A stretch of 64,000 nucleotides of DNA. It comes from Nannocystis sp. RBIL2. GTDB taxonomy: Bacteria > Myxococcota_A > Polyangia > Nannocystales > Nannocystaceae. The position numbers and the translations under genes are program-made. The DNA is taken from the NCBI RefSeq assembly GCF_026626745.1, contig NZ_JAPNJW010000001.1:3952001-4016000 (forward strand). The letters are read 5' to 3'. A model generated the notes under the pieces. The model was not told where the DNA came from, ran no database searches, and saw only the letters and a program-made list of their open reading frames with translations. Below, piece after piece: positions 1 through 7,303 of the stretch. Each line of letters opens with the position of its first letter. Position 1 is the first letter of the stretch.

Positions 1-1
1 C

Positions 2-688
2 GCCGACGTGCCGCTCGGCCCGGCCGAGCCGCTGCGCGGGCCCGAGGCGGTGAGCGACTCGGCCAGTTATCGGGTGCTGCAGCTGCCCAAGCCGCGCGAC
101 GGCATCCCGGCCGGCAAGTACCTGGTCGACGAGACAGGCAAGATCAAGTACCTGGTCGACCCGGGCATCAACGGCCGGGTCAAGAAGCGCGACGACGACA
201 CGCCGGTGGTCAAGTACGACGCGCCCAAGGCGAGCCTGATGGCGCTCATCACCGACGGCATCCTCACCCAGCAGCTGCCGTGGGTGCTCGTCATCCTCGG
301 GGTGATGATCGCGGTGACGCTCGAGCTGGCCAGCGTCAGCGCGCTGCCGTTCGCCGTCGGCGTGTACCTGCCGATCGCCGCCAGCGCGCCGATCTTCGTC
401 GGCGGCCTCGTGCGTCACTTCGCCGACCGCGCGCGCCAGCGCCGGCGCTCCGAGGCCGGCCTGGCCGCCGAGAGCGAGCTCGAGGCCGAGTCGAGCCCTG
501 GCGTGCTGATGTCGAGCGGCCTCATCGCCGGCGGGGCGATCGCGGGCATCGGCCTGGCGTTGCTGGCCCTCGCGCCATCGGTGCAGCACGCGATCAACTT
601 CGGGGAGACTGCCGAGCTCGGCGACATCGGGTCGCTGATCCCGTTCGGCCTGCTCATCCTCGGGCTGGTGCTGGTGGCGCGCCGCTGA
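2..688 (+). CDS. OPT-family oligopeptide transporter, C-terminal part
   Basis: The reading frame is open from the window edge, so only the C-terminal ~229 residues are seen. A soluble loop is followed by hydrophobic segments. The stretch ILTQQLPWVLVILGVMIA, then ELASVSALPFAVGVYLP and SAPIFVGGLVRHFADR, is the conserved ending of OPT-family proton-coupled oligopeptide transporters of the inner membrane. The last segment (LIPFGLLILGLVLV) ends three residues before the stop. GTG at 8 is only an internal codon. The gene converges on the CAP lipoprotein gene with 25 bases between the stops and no palindrome there. Confidence 0.85.
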   Translation, partial: ADVPLGPAEPLRGPEAVSDSASYRVLQLPKPRDGIPAGKYLVDETGKIKYLVDPGINGRVKKRDDDTPVVKYDAPKASLMALITDGILTQQLPWVLVILGVMIAVTLELASVSALPFAVGVYLPIAASAPIFVGGLVRHFADRARQRRRSEAGLAAESELEAESSPGVLMSSGLIAGGAIAGIGLALLALAPSVQHAINFGETAELGDIGSLIPFGLLILGLVLVARR

Positions 689-713
689 CGGGCGCGCCGC
701 GCCGCCGCGAGCG

Positions 714-1313
714 TCAGTACGGGCGCTCGCCCCAGATGTTGCCGGGCGGGTCGTAGTTGCAGACCCACACCTCCTTGTCGCCGCAGCTGGCCATGCCGCA
801 GCCGAGGCGCTCGCTGGCGGCCCACACGACCTGCGTGTAGTGGCCGCACACGCCGCTGCAGGTGTCGGTGAGCGCGGTGTAGTCCTCGGCCTCCGAGGCC
901 CAGTCTGCTACCACGTCCACGGCGCTCGGCGCGTAGCCCCAGCTGCTGAAGAGGTTCTCGCCGTACTTCTGCGCGTCGGGCCCCTCGTACGGGCGGTGTA
1001 TCGTCACGCAGCCCTGCTCCGCCAACGTGTCGGCCCACGCCTGAGCGAACGCGGCGACCTGCGGTGACCAGCTCAGGGGCGCGATGTTCAGCTCGGCGCG
1101 CACTGCGTTGTGCGCGGCAGTGATCCCGGCGAGGCGGCCCGCCTCGGGGTCGGACCGCGGCACGATCGCGACCTCGATCGCCGAAGAGTCGCTATATGTC
1201 TCCCGGGACATGTCTGGAAGGCAAGCCGCTGCGAGCGCCGTCAGGCCGGCGACGAGGAGGCCGGCGGCGGGGCGCGCGGCGGACCGAGGATGAGGATGGA
1301 TGCGGGTGGACAT
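714..1313 (-). CDS. CAP/SCP-domain lipoprotein
   Basis: A 199-residue exported protein. The N terminus has a signal with lipobox LAAAC, then a short linker, then a CAP (cysteine-rich secretory protein, SCP-like) domain over residues ~60-199. Visible family motifs are AAHNAVRAEL, the HRP segment, YGENLF, CGHYTQVVWAAS and WVCNYDPPGNIWGE. CAP domains are extracellular; their biochemical role in bacteria is mostly unknown. The linker right after the lipid-anchored Cys reads DMSRET and is encoded by a copy of the dispersed ACATGTC palindrome (1196-1211), which suggests the element was inserted in frame. No clear Shine-Dalgarno is seen before the ATG. Confidence 0.88.
   Translation of the reverse strand: MSTRIHPHPRSAARPAAGLLVAGLTALAAACLPDMSRETYSDSSAIEVAIVPRSDPEAGRLAGITAAHNAVRAELNIAPLSWSPQVAAFAQAWADTLAEQGCVTIHRPYEGPDAQKYGENLFSSWGYAPSAVDVVADWASEAEDYTALTDTCSGVCGHYTQVVWAASERLGCGMASCGDKEVWVCNYDPPGNIWGERPY
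1196..1211. repeat. Dispersed palindrome, in-frame copy in CAP gene
   Basis: ATGTCTCCCGGGACAT is a perfect 16-base inverted repeat of the window-wide family and lies inside the CAP lipoprotein gene directly after the lipobox. Confidence 0.7.
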
Positions 1314-1514
1314 GAGGAACGAGCGTGGCTCGAGCGCCCGTCGCGTCCGGCGAACGCGAGCGGAGCCGGGCGACGTCCGTCGCCTCCACCGATGCGCCGC
1401 GGCCTCGCGCGAGGTCGACCGTGGCGAGGCGGAGCGGCGCTCGCCCCACGCGCCGCAGGCCCCGAGCCGCCAGCGCCTCGCTCGACCGGTCGAGGAACGA
1501 CCTCCGCGCCCGCG

Positions 1515-2297
1515 TCACACCGGCAGGCGATAGCGCCAGTGAGACAGCGGGTCGCGGCGGATGAACACGTGCATCTTGCCCTCGCCGGCCGCGAGGGTGA
1601 AGATCGATCGGTCGACGCTCCACTCGTAGCCGAGGGTGGTCACGTCGACATGAATCAAGAGCCAGGTCGGAAAGGGCAGCTTCCACAGGAAGTCGCGGAC
1701 GAACTCGGGGATGCTGGCGAACTTGCCGGCGTAGACCGGGAGCGCCTCGTCGATGCCGTCGTCGCCGAAGCGGGCGCGCAGGAGCCGGCGCACGTGCTCG
1801 GCCTGCTGCGCCTCGCCCTCGCCGCCCTCGTCGCCGAGGCGGAAGGCGTACAGCGTGCCCTCGCGCTCGACGGTCCAGAAGTGCCGCTGCAGGTGCATGT
1901 CGAGGCCGATCCCGGCCATGTCGGTGCGCGGATGGACGCGGCCGGTGAAGCCGAGCGCGCCGCGGGCGAACGCGTCGAAGTCGCTGTAAGCCCCGAAGTA
2001 GGCGCCGACGTAGGAGAACGGCCGCGCCGGCTCCGGCACGCCCGGCTCCGGCGGCCGCGCCAGTTGATTGCCGCGCCGCAACACCCGCGCGTTGCTGAGC
2101 TCGCGGTGATGGCTGCGAAAGCGGTCGACGAGCGCGTCGACCTCGTCGAAGAGCCGCACTACGTCGGGGTCGCTGTCGCTGACCGCCGCGCGCTGCAGCG
2201 ACGCGACCGCGGTCTTGACGAGCTCCTGGGCGAACCCCGCGGCGGTGATCCGGACGTCGCGGGTGATCTCGTGTCGCGTCCGCTGCCTGAAGTCCAT
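1515..2297 (-). CDS. Hypothetical protein
   Basis: A 260-residue soluble protein with no signal peptide or membrane segment and no family I recognise. The start ATG at 2297 is chosen because GAGCGAGG lies ~7 bases upstream; an in-frame ATG at 2324 would add nine residues. The N-terminal ~85 residues look helical and charged; the C-terminal part is rich in aromatic residues (SYVGAYFGAYSDFDAFARGALGF). Codon use and third-position GC look normal for the region. Upstream lies a 10-bp phased GTCC repeat shared with the divergent TerB-like gene. Confidence 0.7.
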   Translation of the reverse strand: MDFRQRTRHEITRDVRITAAGFAQELVKTAVASLQRAAVSDSDPDVVRLFDEVDALVDRFRSHHRELSNARVLRRGNQLARPPEPGVPEPARPFSYVGAYFGAYSDFDAFARGALGFTGRVHPRTDMAGIGLDMHLQRHFWTVEREGTLYAFRLGDEGGEGEAQQAEHVRRLLRARFGDDGIDEALPVYAGKFASIPEFVRDFLWKLPFPTWLLIHVDVTTLGYEWSVDRSIFTLAAGEGKMHVFIRRDPLSHWRYRLPV

Positions 2298-2339
2298 GGC
2301 TTGGCCTCGCTCTCCGCCCACCATACCCGAGCCCGCCGT

Positions 2340-2399
2340 GTCCCCACAAGTCCCCTACCGTCATCCTGAGTCCCCTCCAGTCCCCACACGTCCCACGAC
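2340..2399. repeat. Six 10-bp phased GTCC decamers
   Basis: GTCC occurs at 2340, 2350, 2370, 2380 and 2390, with GTCA at 2360, giving six exact 10-base steps of the form GTCCCCNNNN. The array lies between two divergent genes, 43-102 bases upstream of the minus-strand start. A period of one helical turn fits cooperative protein binding on one DNA face (inference). Confidence 0.6.
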
Positions 2400-2560
2400 C
2401 GATGTCCGCCCGCGTCCCCTCGCCGCGCCTCGTGCTCGAAACCACTTCTCGTTCGTGGGCAAAGACGGATATGATGTTGGGTCGCGCGCGCCGGGGTCGA
2501 CATCGACGGCAGGCGCGGCCGCGCGTCACGCGAGCGGGTGACGCCCCGGCCGAAGCTGGC

Positions 2561-2566
2561 TAACGT
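2561..2566 (+). promoter_or_regulatory. -10 box of leaderless TerB-like gene
   Basis: TAACGT followed by exactly six bases and the GTG start at 2573. No Shine-Dalgarno is present. Confidence 0.5.
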
Positions 2567-2572
2567 GGGCGC

Positions 2573-3310
2573 GTGGCGCTCACTGACGAACAAGCGTGGA
2601 CTCTGACCTCGGCCGGCCTCGTCGCGCTGGCCGATGGCGTGCTCAAGGGCGGCGAGGCGACGCGGATCCTGGGGCTGGCGCATGAGCAGCTGCCCGCCGA
2701 GGAGCAAGACGCGTGGATCGATCGCTTCGCCGACGCGGGGGCGCTGTGGGAGTACGCCCGCGGGCTGCCGCAGCCGCCGGCCGAGCGCGCGGCGGACATC
2801 TTGCGCAGCGCCTGGTCGATCGCGCTGGTCGACGGCGAGGGCAGCGCGGAGGAGGCGGAGGTGCTCGGCCGCGTCGGCGAGCTGCTCGGCGTCGACCGCG
2901 AGCCGCTGACGGCGTGGCGCAAGGCGTGGACGGCGGAAGCGGGTGAGCTGGCGCAGTACGTGGCCGCGTTCGCGGCGATGATGCTGCACCGCCGTGCCGA
3001 CGCGGCGCGAGATCCGATGCAGACGATCGACGAGGACGGCCGGGCCGAGTTCCGCGTCCTCCTGGCCCGCCTTCCGCTCAGCGAGCCGCGCCGCCAGCGG
3101 GCCCTGCGTCTGCTCGACCAGGCTCCTACTCTCGACGAGCTCGGCGGCGCCCTGCAGCTCGCCGAGCCCGAGCGTCGCGGTCGGGCGCTCGAGGAGATCG
3201 CTCGCCAGATCCGCAGCAGCAACCACGCCGCTGTCGGCCGCCAGCTGTTCCTCGCCCTCGCGGCGCGCATGGCCGTCCCCGAGGACGTCGCCCGCGTGAT
3301 CCTCGGCTGA
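2573..3310 (+). CDS. TerB-like family protein
   Basis: A 245-residue acidic, all-helical cytoplasmic protein. The central part (W-x-I-A-LVDGEGSAEEAEVLGRVGELLGV, residues ~83-107) matches the TerB/DjlA-N metal-binding fold pattern, with acidic residues following the D-G-x motif. The N-terminal half repeats a weaker version (ALADGVLKGGEATRILGLA). TerB domains are linked to stress response and phage or tellurite resistance loci, but no ter operon is present, so the function stays open. The start is GTG at 2573, six bases after a TAACGT box. Confidence 0.65.
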   Translation: MALTDEQAWTLTSAGLVALADGVLKGGEATRILGLAHEQLPAEEQDAWIDRFADAGALWEYARGLPQPPAERAADILRSAWSIALVDGEGSAEEAEVLGRVGELLGVDREPLTAWRKAWTAEAGELAQYVAAFAAMMLHRRADAARDPMQTIDEDGRAEFRVLLARLPLSEPRRQRALRLLDQAPTLDELGGALQLAEPERRGRALEEIARQIRSSNHAAVGRQLFLALAARMAVPEDVARVILG

Positions 3311-3316
3311 CGCCGC

Positions 3317-3421
3317 CTGTCCTCGCGGACAGCTTCAATCAGGCGCACTGCTTCGGACCTCCTGTCTCTTGGAGCAGGCGTCGCTCTCGCAGCCCGCGCG
3401 CCTGTCCTTGCGGACAGGCGC
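3317..3421. repeat. CTGTCC-N4-GGACAG palindromes at a convergent junction
   Basis: There are two perfect hairpins: CTGTCC-TCGC-GGACAG at 3317-3332, and a 10-base stem GCGCCTGTCC with loop TTGC at 3398-3421. A degenerate CCTG..CAGG copy lies at 3361-3378. They fill the gap between convergent genes and may act as bidirectional 3'-end structures. Confidence 0.75.
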
Positions 3422-3427
3422 TTACGC

Positions 3428-4216
3428 TCACTGCTGGAAGCAGCTCTGCGGCGGCGCCACGTCTTCCGCGTCGAGGCCGGGGCACTGGCAGATCCCGTAG
3501 CCCTTGCCCCGGTGCGCGCCGCACACCAGCCCGGGCTCGCAGTCTTCGTGGCGGGCGCAGATGCTCCCGGGCGGGCCGTCGCTCGGGTACGGCCAGTCGC
3601 GGCAGTCGAAGCCCTCGGGGAACTCGCAGCAGGCCAGCGCCCGCGCCTCGGACGGCGAGCAGGCCCAGCAGGTGCCCTCGCCGTAGCCGATCGCCTCACC
3701 CTCCCCGTCGCACCAGATGTCGATGTCGGCGAAGGTGCACACGCCCGGGCCACCCGCCGTGCCGCGCAGGCAGATCCCGTTGCACGGCGGGTCCTGGGGC
3801 TGGCCGCAGGCCGCTGCAGTCAGGCTGCCGCAGTCGAGGTCGGTCCAGTCGTCGAACCGGGGCCGCGCGTCGGGGCCGAAGTTGATCGGCGGCAGCTCAG
3901 GCGCCGGCTCGGGGAACGGGATCTCGCAGACCATGTGCTGGACCCCGCCGCTGGTCGAGCTCTGCGAGTCCGCGGTGGTCGTGAGCGGCTCCGCGGTGGT
4001 GCTCGTGGTCTCGCCCGGGCTCGTGGCCTCGCCCGTGCTCGACGGGACGCCGGGCGCCTCGCTGCTGGCCGACTCGGTCGCGCTGGCGGCCGGGCCCGAA
4101 GTGTCCGTCGACGTCGGCTCGGTGCCGCCGCTGTCGGCCTTTTGCACGACGCACGCCGGGAGCAGACAGCCGAGGGCGAGGAGCGAAGAAGACAACCCAA
4201 TCCATCGTAAGTGCAT
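3428..4216 (-). CDS. Cys-rich secreted lipoprotein
   Basis: A 262-residue predicted lipoprotein. The ATG at 4216 has GTGAG just upstream and gives a signal ending in LLPAC (Cys 22). A Ser/Thr/Pro linker (residues ~25-95) leads to a compact domain with about 20 cysteines. The domain ends with a C-x-C-PG knot (CARHEDCEPGLVCGAHRGKG, then ICQCPG), the 'EDCEPGLVC' pattern common in surface proteins of Nannocystis-type myxobacteria. It is probably disulfide-bonded and surface exposed. No enzyme motif is seen. It converges with the TerB-like gene across a hairpin cluster. Confidence 0.8.
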   Translation of the reverse strand: MHLRWIGLSSSLLALGCLLPACVVQKADSGGTEPTSTDTSGPAASATESASSEAPGVPSSTGEATSPGETTSTTAEPLTTTADSQSSTSGGVQHMVCEIPFPEPAPELPPINFGPDARPRFDDWTDLDCGSLTAAACGQPQDPPCNGICLRGTAGGPGVCTFADIDIWCDGEGEAIGYGEGTCWACSPSEARALACCEFPEGFDCRDWPYPSDGPPGSICARHEDCEPGLVCGAHRGKGYGICQCPGLDAEDVAPPQSCFQQ

Positions 4217-4255
4217 GCACTCACGATAGACTGGGCGAGGCCTCGCGTCCAATCG

Positions 4256-4720
4256 CTAGATCATCGGGCGATTGGGCGCGGCGGGCAGCTGCTCGAGCAT
4301 CGTTTCCAGGCGGGTCAGGTGGTCCTGCGAGTGGTCGAGCAGGACCTGGAGCTCCTGCACCACGTCGGTCTCCAGCGTCGGGTCGGACAGGAGCTTGGCG
4401 TAGCCCTCGTAGCCGACCGTCTCGCCGCGGTGCAGCACGCGCAGGGGGACCTCGTCGTTGACGATCGAGGCCAGACGCTCGAGGCCGGTCGTCAGCGAGC
4501 CCCACGCGCCGGAGCTCTCCGGCTCGACGCCGCCGTGCTGGCGGATGATCGCGCCCAGCCGGCGCACTGCCCCGAGGTGGTCCTCTCGCAGCCGCAGCAG
4601 CTCGGCCTCCTCCGTCTGGCCGGCGAACTTCTGCAGCGCGCGGTCGTAAGCTTCGATCGCGGACAATTCGCCGCGGTACTGCGACAGCAGCGAGTCCATG
4701 AGCGGCTTGGGTAGAGCCAT
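4256..4720 (-). CDS. DUF2383 ferritin-like protein
   Basis: A 154-residue helical protein. The ATG at 4720 is preceded by a strong GGAGGA ribosome site. Helix 1 has LLSQYRGELSAIEAYDRALQ, helix 2 has LREDHLGAVRRLGAIIRQHGG, followed by SSGAWG and RGETVGYEGYAKLL, the layout of DUF2383 proteins, which adopt a ferritin-like four-helix bundle. The Glu and His residues of the E-x(6)-Y, E-DH and H-RGE motifs are candidate metal ligands. The function of this family is not established; stress or metal-linked roles are inferred only from the fold. Confidence 0.78.
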   Translation of the reverse strand: MALPKPLMDSLLSQYRGELSAIEAYDRALQKFAGQTEEAELLRLREDHLGAVRRLGAIIRQHGGVEPESSGAWGSLTTGLERLASIVNDEVPLRVLHRGETVGYEGYAKLLSDPTLETDVVQELQVLLDHSQDHLTRLETMLEQLPAAPNRPMI

Positions 4721-4864
4721 GGCGCGTCCTCCGAACACAACCGTGACCGACGACATCGAGCTGTCAAGGGGCCCGCGCGGCGGCCCCGGCGCGGCCAGCG
4801 GACGCGACCGTGCCAGCGGACACTGGCGCGGCGCGTCAGGTGTCTTTCGGGGCATGACCGTCAC

Positions 4865-4886
4865 GACATGTCCTTCAGGCCATGTC
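4865..4886. repeat. Dispersed palindrome copy
   Basis: GACATGTCC / GGCCATGTC with loop TTCA, one mismatch, in the non-coding stretch upstream of the DUF2383 gene. Confidence 0.6.
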
Positions 4887-4978
4887 TGCGCAGCAGCGCC
4901 CGGCGCGTGGCCGCGCCGAGCCGACCGCGTCACGCAGGCGGGTGGCCGGGTGACCGCGGCGGGGTCACACTGGACGGG

Positions 4979-5296
4979 ATGGAGGCGCTCGTGGCCATGC
5001 TCCTGTTGCCGCTGCTGCTGGTGGCGCCGCTGGGCGAGGCGCTCGAGCGGCGGCGCGACCGGCTGCAGGACCGCGAGGTCGAGCGGGCCTGGGGCCAGAC
5101 CTGGATGCGGGTCCACGGACCGCGCGCGCTGCCGGGCTCAGAGGTTTGCGGGCTTCACGAAGCGAACCACGAAGCGGTCGGCCGTGCCGCGCTTCCCCGC
5201 CGCCGCCGCAGCCGACGGCGCCGCGTTCCAGTCGCGCGGGTCATCCGGGTTGCGGAGAAATTCCGCCGACCCCGCGCGCTCGAAGCCCGCCTGTAG
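4979..5296 (+). CDS. Doubtful small membrane protein
   Basis: An ATG at 4979 lies seven bases after CACACT and opens a 105-codon frame beginning with a hydrophobic helix (VAMLLLPLLLVAPLGEAL) and a charged stretch. The first ~50 codons look plausible. The rest is Arg-rich and overlaps the 3' end of the opposite methyltransferase gene, as expected of a shadow frame. It may be a short real N terminus running into antisense sequence, or spurious. Confidence 0.25.
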   Translation: MEALVAMLLLPLLLVAPLGEALERRRDRLQDREVERAWGQTWMRVHGPRALPGSEVCGLHEANHEAVGRAALPRRRRSRRRRVPVARVIRVAEKFRRPRALEARL

Positions 5297-5935
5297 CACT
5301 TCCTCGACCACCGTCGACTCCTCGACGCGGTGGAGCGACTCGGCCTCGCTGGCGCCGGCCCCTGCGCGCGCGCTGTGATCGACGATCACGTAGAAGCCGC
5401 CGGGGCGCAGCGCGGCGAAGATCGCCTGGTTCATGCGGGTGCGGTCGGTGCCCATCCAGTAGGTGTCGTGATAGAAGAGCACGTTGATCACGCCGTCGAG
5501 GTCGCGGGCCTCGGGCGGCAGCGGGTCGTCGAACTCGCGATCGACGCGGACCACGTTGCGCAGCTCCGGCGTCTTCAGCCGCTCGGTCCAGGCCGGCTCC
5601 AAGAACCGGTCGGTCACGAACTTGTTGTTCTGCGCGTAGACCACGCCATCGGGCCCGACCGCGCGAGCCAGCAAGAAGGTCGTGTAGCCGCGGCCGGCCC
5701 CGAGGTCGGCGAGCCGCATCCCCGGACGCAGGGCCAAAAACCGCAGCAGCTCCTCCGGCTTGCGCCCCGGGTCGAGCTCCCGCTCCGCCGCCGGCCGGGC
5801 CGGATCTTCCACGATCGCCCGGATCGCCGCCTCGTCGAGCCCGGGCGCCGCGTCGGGCGCGCTGACCACTGCCGGCTCGGCCACGGGGCGACAGGCGGTC
5901 AGCGCGAGGAGGAGGAGCGCGGCGCGGCGGAGCAT
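5138..5935 (-). CDS. Exported class I SAM-dependent methyltransferase
   Basis: A 265-residue protein with a short signal and lipobox LTAC (Cys 15), followed by a Rossmann methyltransferase domain (~65-250). Motif I is LADLGAGRGYTTFLLA, then VVYAQNNK (motif II region), DGVINVLFYHDTYW (motif IV) and LRPGGFYVIVDHSA (motif VI). It resembles predicted secreted methyltransferases of the COG4798 type; the substrate is unknown. A methyltransferase behind a lipoprotein signal is odd, because SAM is normally cytoplasmic. A TAGGTT box lies seven bases before the ATG and no Shine-Dalgarno is seen. Confidence 0.8.
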   Translation of the reverse strand: MLRRAALLLLALTACRPVAEPAVVSAPDAAPGLDEAAIRAIVEDPARPAAERELDPGRKPEELLRFLALRPGMRLADLGAGRGYTTFLLARAVGPDGVVYAQNNKFVTDRFLEPAWTERLKTPELRNVVRVDREFDDPLPPEARDLDGVINVLFYHDTYWMGTDRTRMNQAIFAALRPGGFYVIVDHSARAGAGASEAESLHRVEESTVVEEVLQAGFERAGSAEFLRNPDDPRDWNAAPSAAAAAGKRGTADRFVVRFVKPANL

Positions 5936-5942
5936 CGCGCGC

Positions 5943-5948
5943 AACCTA
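5943..5948 (-). promoter_or_regulatory. -10 box of leaderless methyltransferase gene
   Basis: TAGGTT on the minus strand with a seven-base spacer to the ATG at 5935. Confidence 0.5.
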
Positions 5949-6036
5949 GCACCGCGGTTCCGCGGCGTCACATTGTCGGCTTGGGCGGCGGTCGGGCTCG
6001 CGGTCCGGGGTCCGATCGCGGTCCGACGCCTGCGCC

Positions 6037-6822
6037 TCACAGGGGGACCGGGACGCCGCGCAGCCACAGATCGGCGAGGCGGTCGTCGTGCATCACGGGG
6101 CTGACGAAGTAGCCCTTGGGCCGCGAGTCGGCGATCGCCTGGGCCGACACCAGTGGTTCGTCGGTCACCACCTGCGCGCCGGTATAAGACGCGTGGACCA
6201 GGCGGACCTCGTCGCGCTCGACCACCACGAAGCCGATGTGATTGGCGAGGCCGATGATGTAGAGGCCGTCGCCGAGCCCGGCGATCTTGGCGTCCAGCGT
6301 CTCGGCGGGGATGCTGAAGTAGCGGTGGAGGTCGGCGGGCTCCGGCGCGAGCGCCTTCTGCACCGTCAGCGCCGGCGCCTGCGCGTACTTGAAGCGGCTC
6401 GACAGCGCGAGCCCGGCGTTCTCCAGCACCGCGGCGACGAAGTAGCCGCAGGCGACGGTCATGCCCGGCGCGTGCGGCCGGTCGGCGGTGCTGTTCTTGC
6501 CGAGGCCCCACTGCATGCCGAGCCAGGCCGGGAACAATTCCCGTAGCACCGCCTCGCGGAAGTAGGCGCGGGCCTCGGCGCGGATCGCCGCGCGCTTGGC
6601 CTCGTCGCGGGTCGCCGCGTAGCGCTGGCCGAGCCGGGCCCGCTCGCCGGCGATCGCCGCCAGAGTGGCCGCGAAGTCGCGCGCCGGCGCCTCGATCGCC
6701 GCCGCCTCGCCCGTGCTCGCGGCGAGGCTCGCCTCGGCGCGACAGCCGAGGCCCACGATCGCAGCAATGATGCCGATGAAGGTCAGCGCCCCCATGGCCC
6801 AATGACGTGTCCGCATGGACAT
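6037..6822 (-). CDS. Lipoprotein with NlpC/P60-like Cys-His pattern
   Basis: A 261-residue exported protein with a signal ending IVGLGC. After a helical region, the core has a Cys at the start of a helix (MTVACGYFVAAVLENAGL), and later LANHIGFVVVERDEVRLVHASY. This Cys-helix plus His-in-strand order is that of the papain-like NlpC/P60 superfamily, so a cysteine peptidase or amidase acting in the envelope is possible (inference; no exact family recognised). The chosen start (ATG 6822) lies within a copy of the dispersed palindrome (GTGTCC-GCAT-GGACAT). An upstream in-frame ATG at ~6864 is an alternative. Confidence 0.68.
   Translation of the reverse strand: MSMRTRHWAMGALTFIGIIAAIVGLGCRAEASLAASTGEAAAIEAPARDFAATLAAIAGERARLGQRYAATRDEAKRAAIRAEARAYFREAVLRELFPAWLGMQWGLGKNSTADRPHAPGMTVACGYFVAAVLENAGLALSSRFKYAQAPALTVQKALAPEPADLHRYFSIPAETLDAKIAGLGDGLYIIGLANHIGFVVVERDEVRLVHASYTGAQVVTDEPLVSAQAIADSRPKGYFVSPVMHDDRLADLWLRGVPVPL
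6807..6822. repeat. Dispersed palindrome at a start codon
   Basis: TGTCC-GCAT-GGACA; its ACATG supplies the likely start codon of the 6037-6822 gene. Confidence 0.6.
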
Positions 6823-7039
6823 GTCCGATGTGACAGTCGAGAGAATCCGCTGACGCTCGCGCATGCCCCGGCGATTTCTTTCCAAGGGCCGGACTGCAGA
6901 ATCATCAGGCAGATCGGCGGCCTCGGCAAACTCGACCCGGCGTGCTCGCCTCGCGGCCGTCGCCGAATCGACGGCGCCGGCAGCCCGACGCGCGCCTTGA
7001 CCGGGCCGGCGCACACCTCTGAGATCCATCCCAAAAGAC

Positions 7040-7055
7040 ATGTCCGAAGAGACAT
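7040..7055. repeat. Dispersed palindrome copy
   Basis: ATGTCCGAAGAGACAT in the divergent intergenic region before the acyl-CoA dehydrogenase-like gene. Confidence 0.6.
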
Positions 7056-7303
7056 TCAAGGCACCGGCACCCGGAGACCTGCGACGAGCGAGCGCGCGCA
7101 CCCTCCGGCAACGCGCGACGCGGGCGCGGACATTCCACGGCGCGGCGAACCGGAACCTGCCCTCGCGCGGCCCCCGGATCGACGGCACCCTGCGCCGACG
7201 GCGGGACGCGCCCCGCTGCCGTCGCAATCCTTTCGTGCCTGGCCCGCGTGGTCTCACGCCCCGGCGAGGCCCCGCGCGGACGCGGACGTGCGAAGCTCCG
7301 CGC

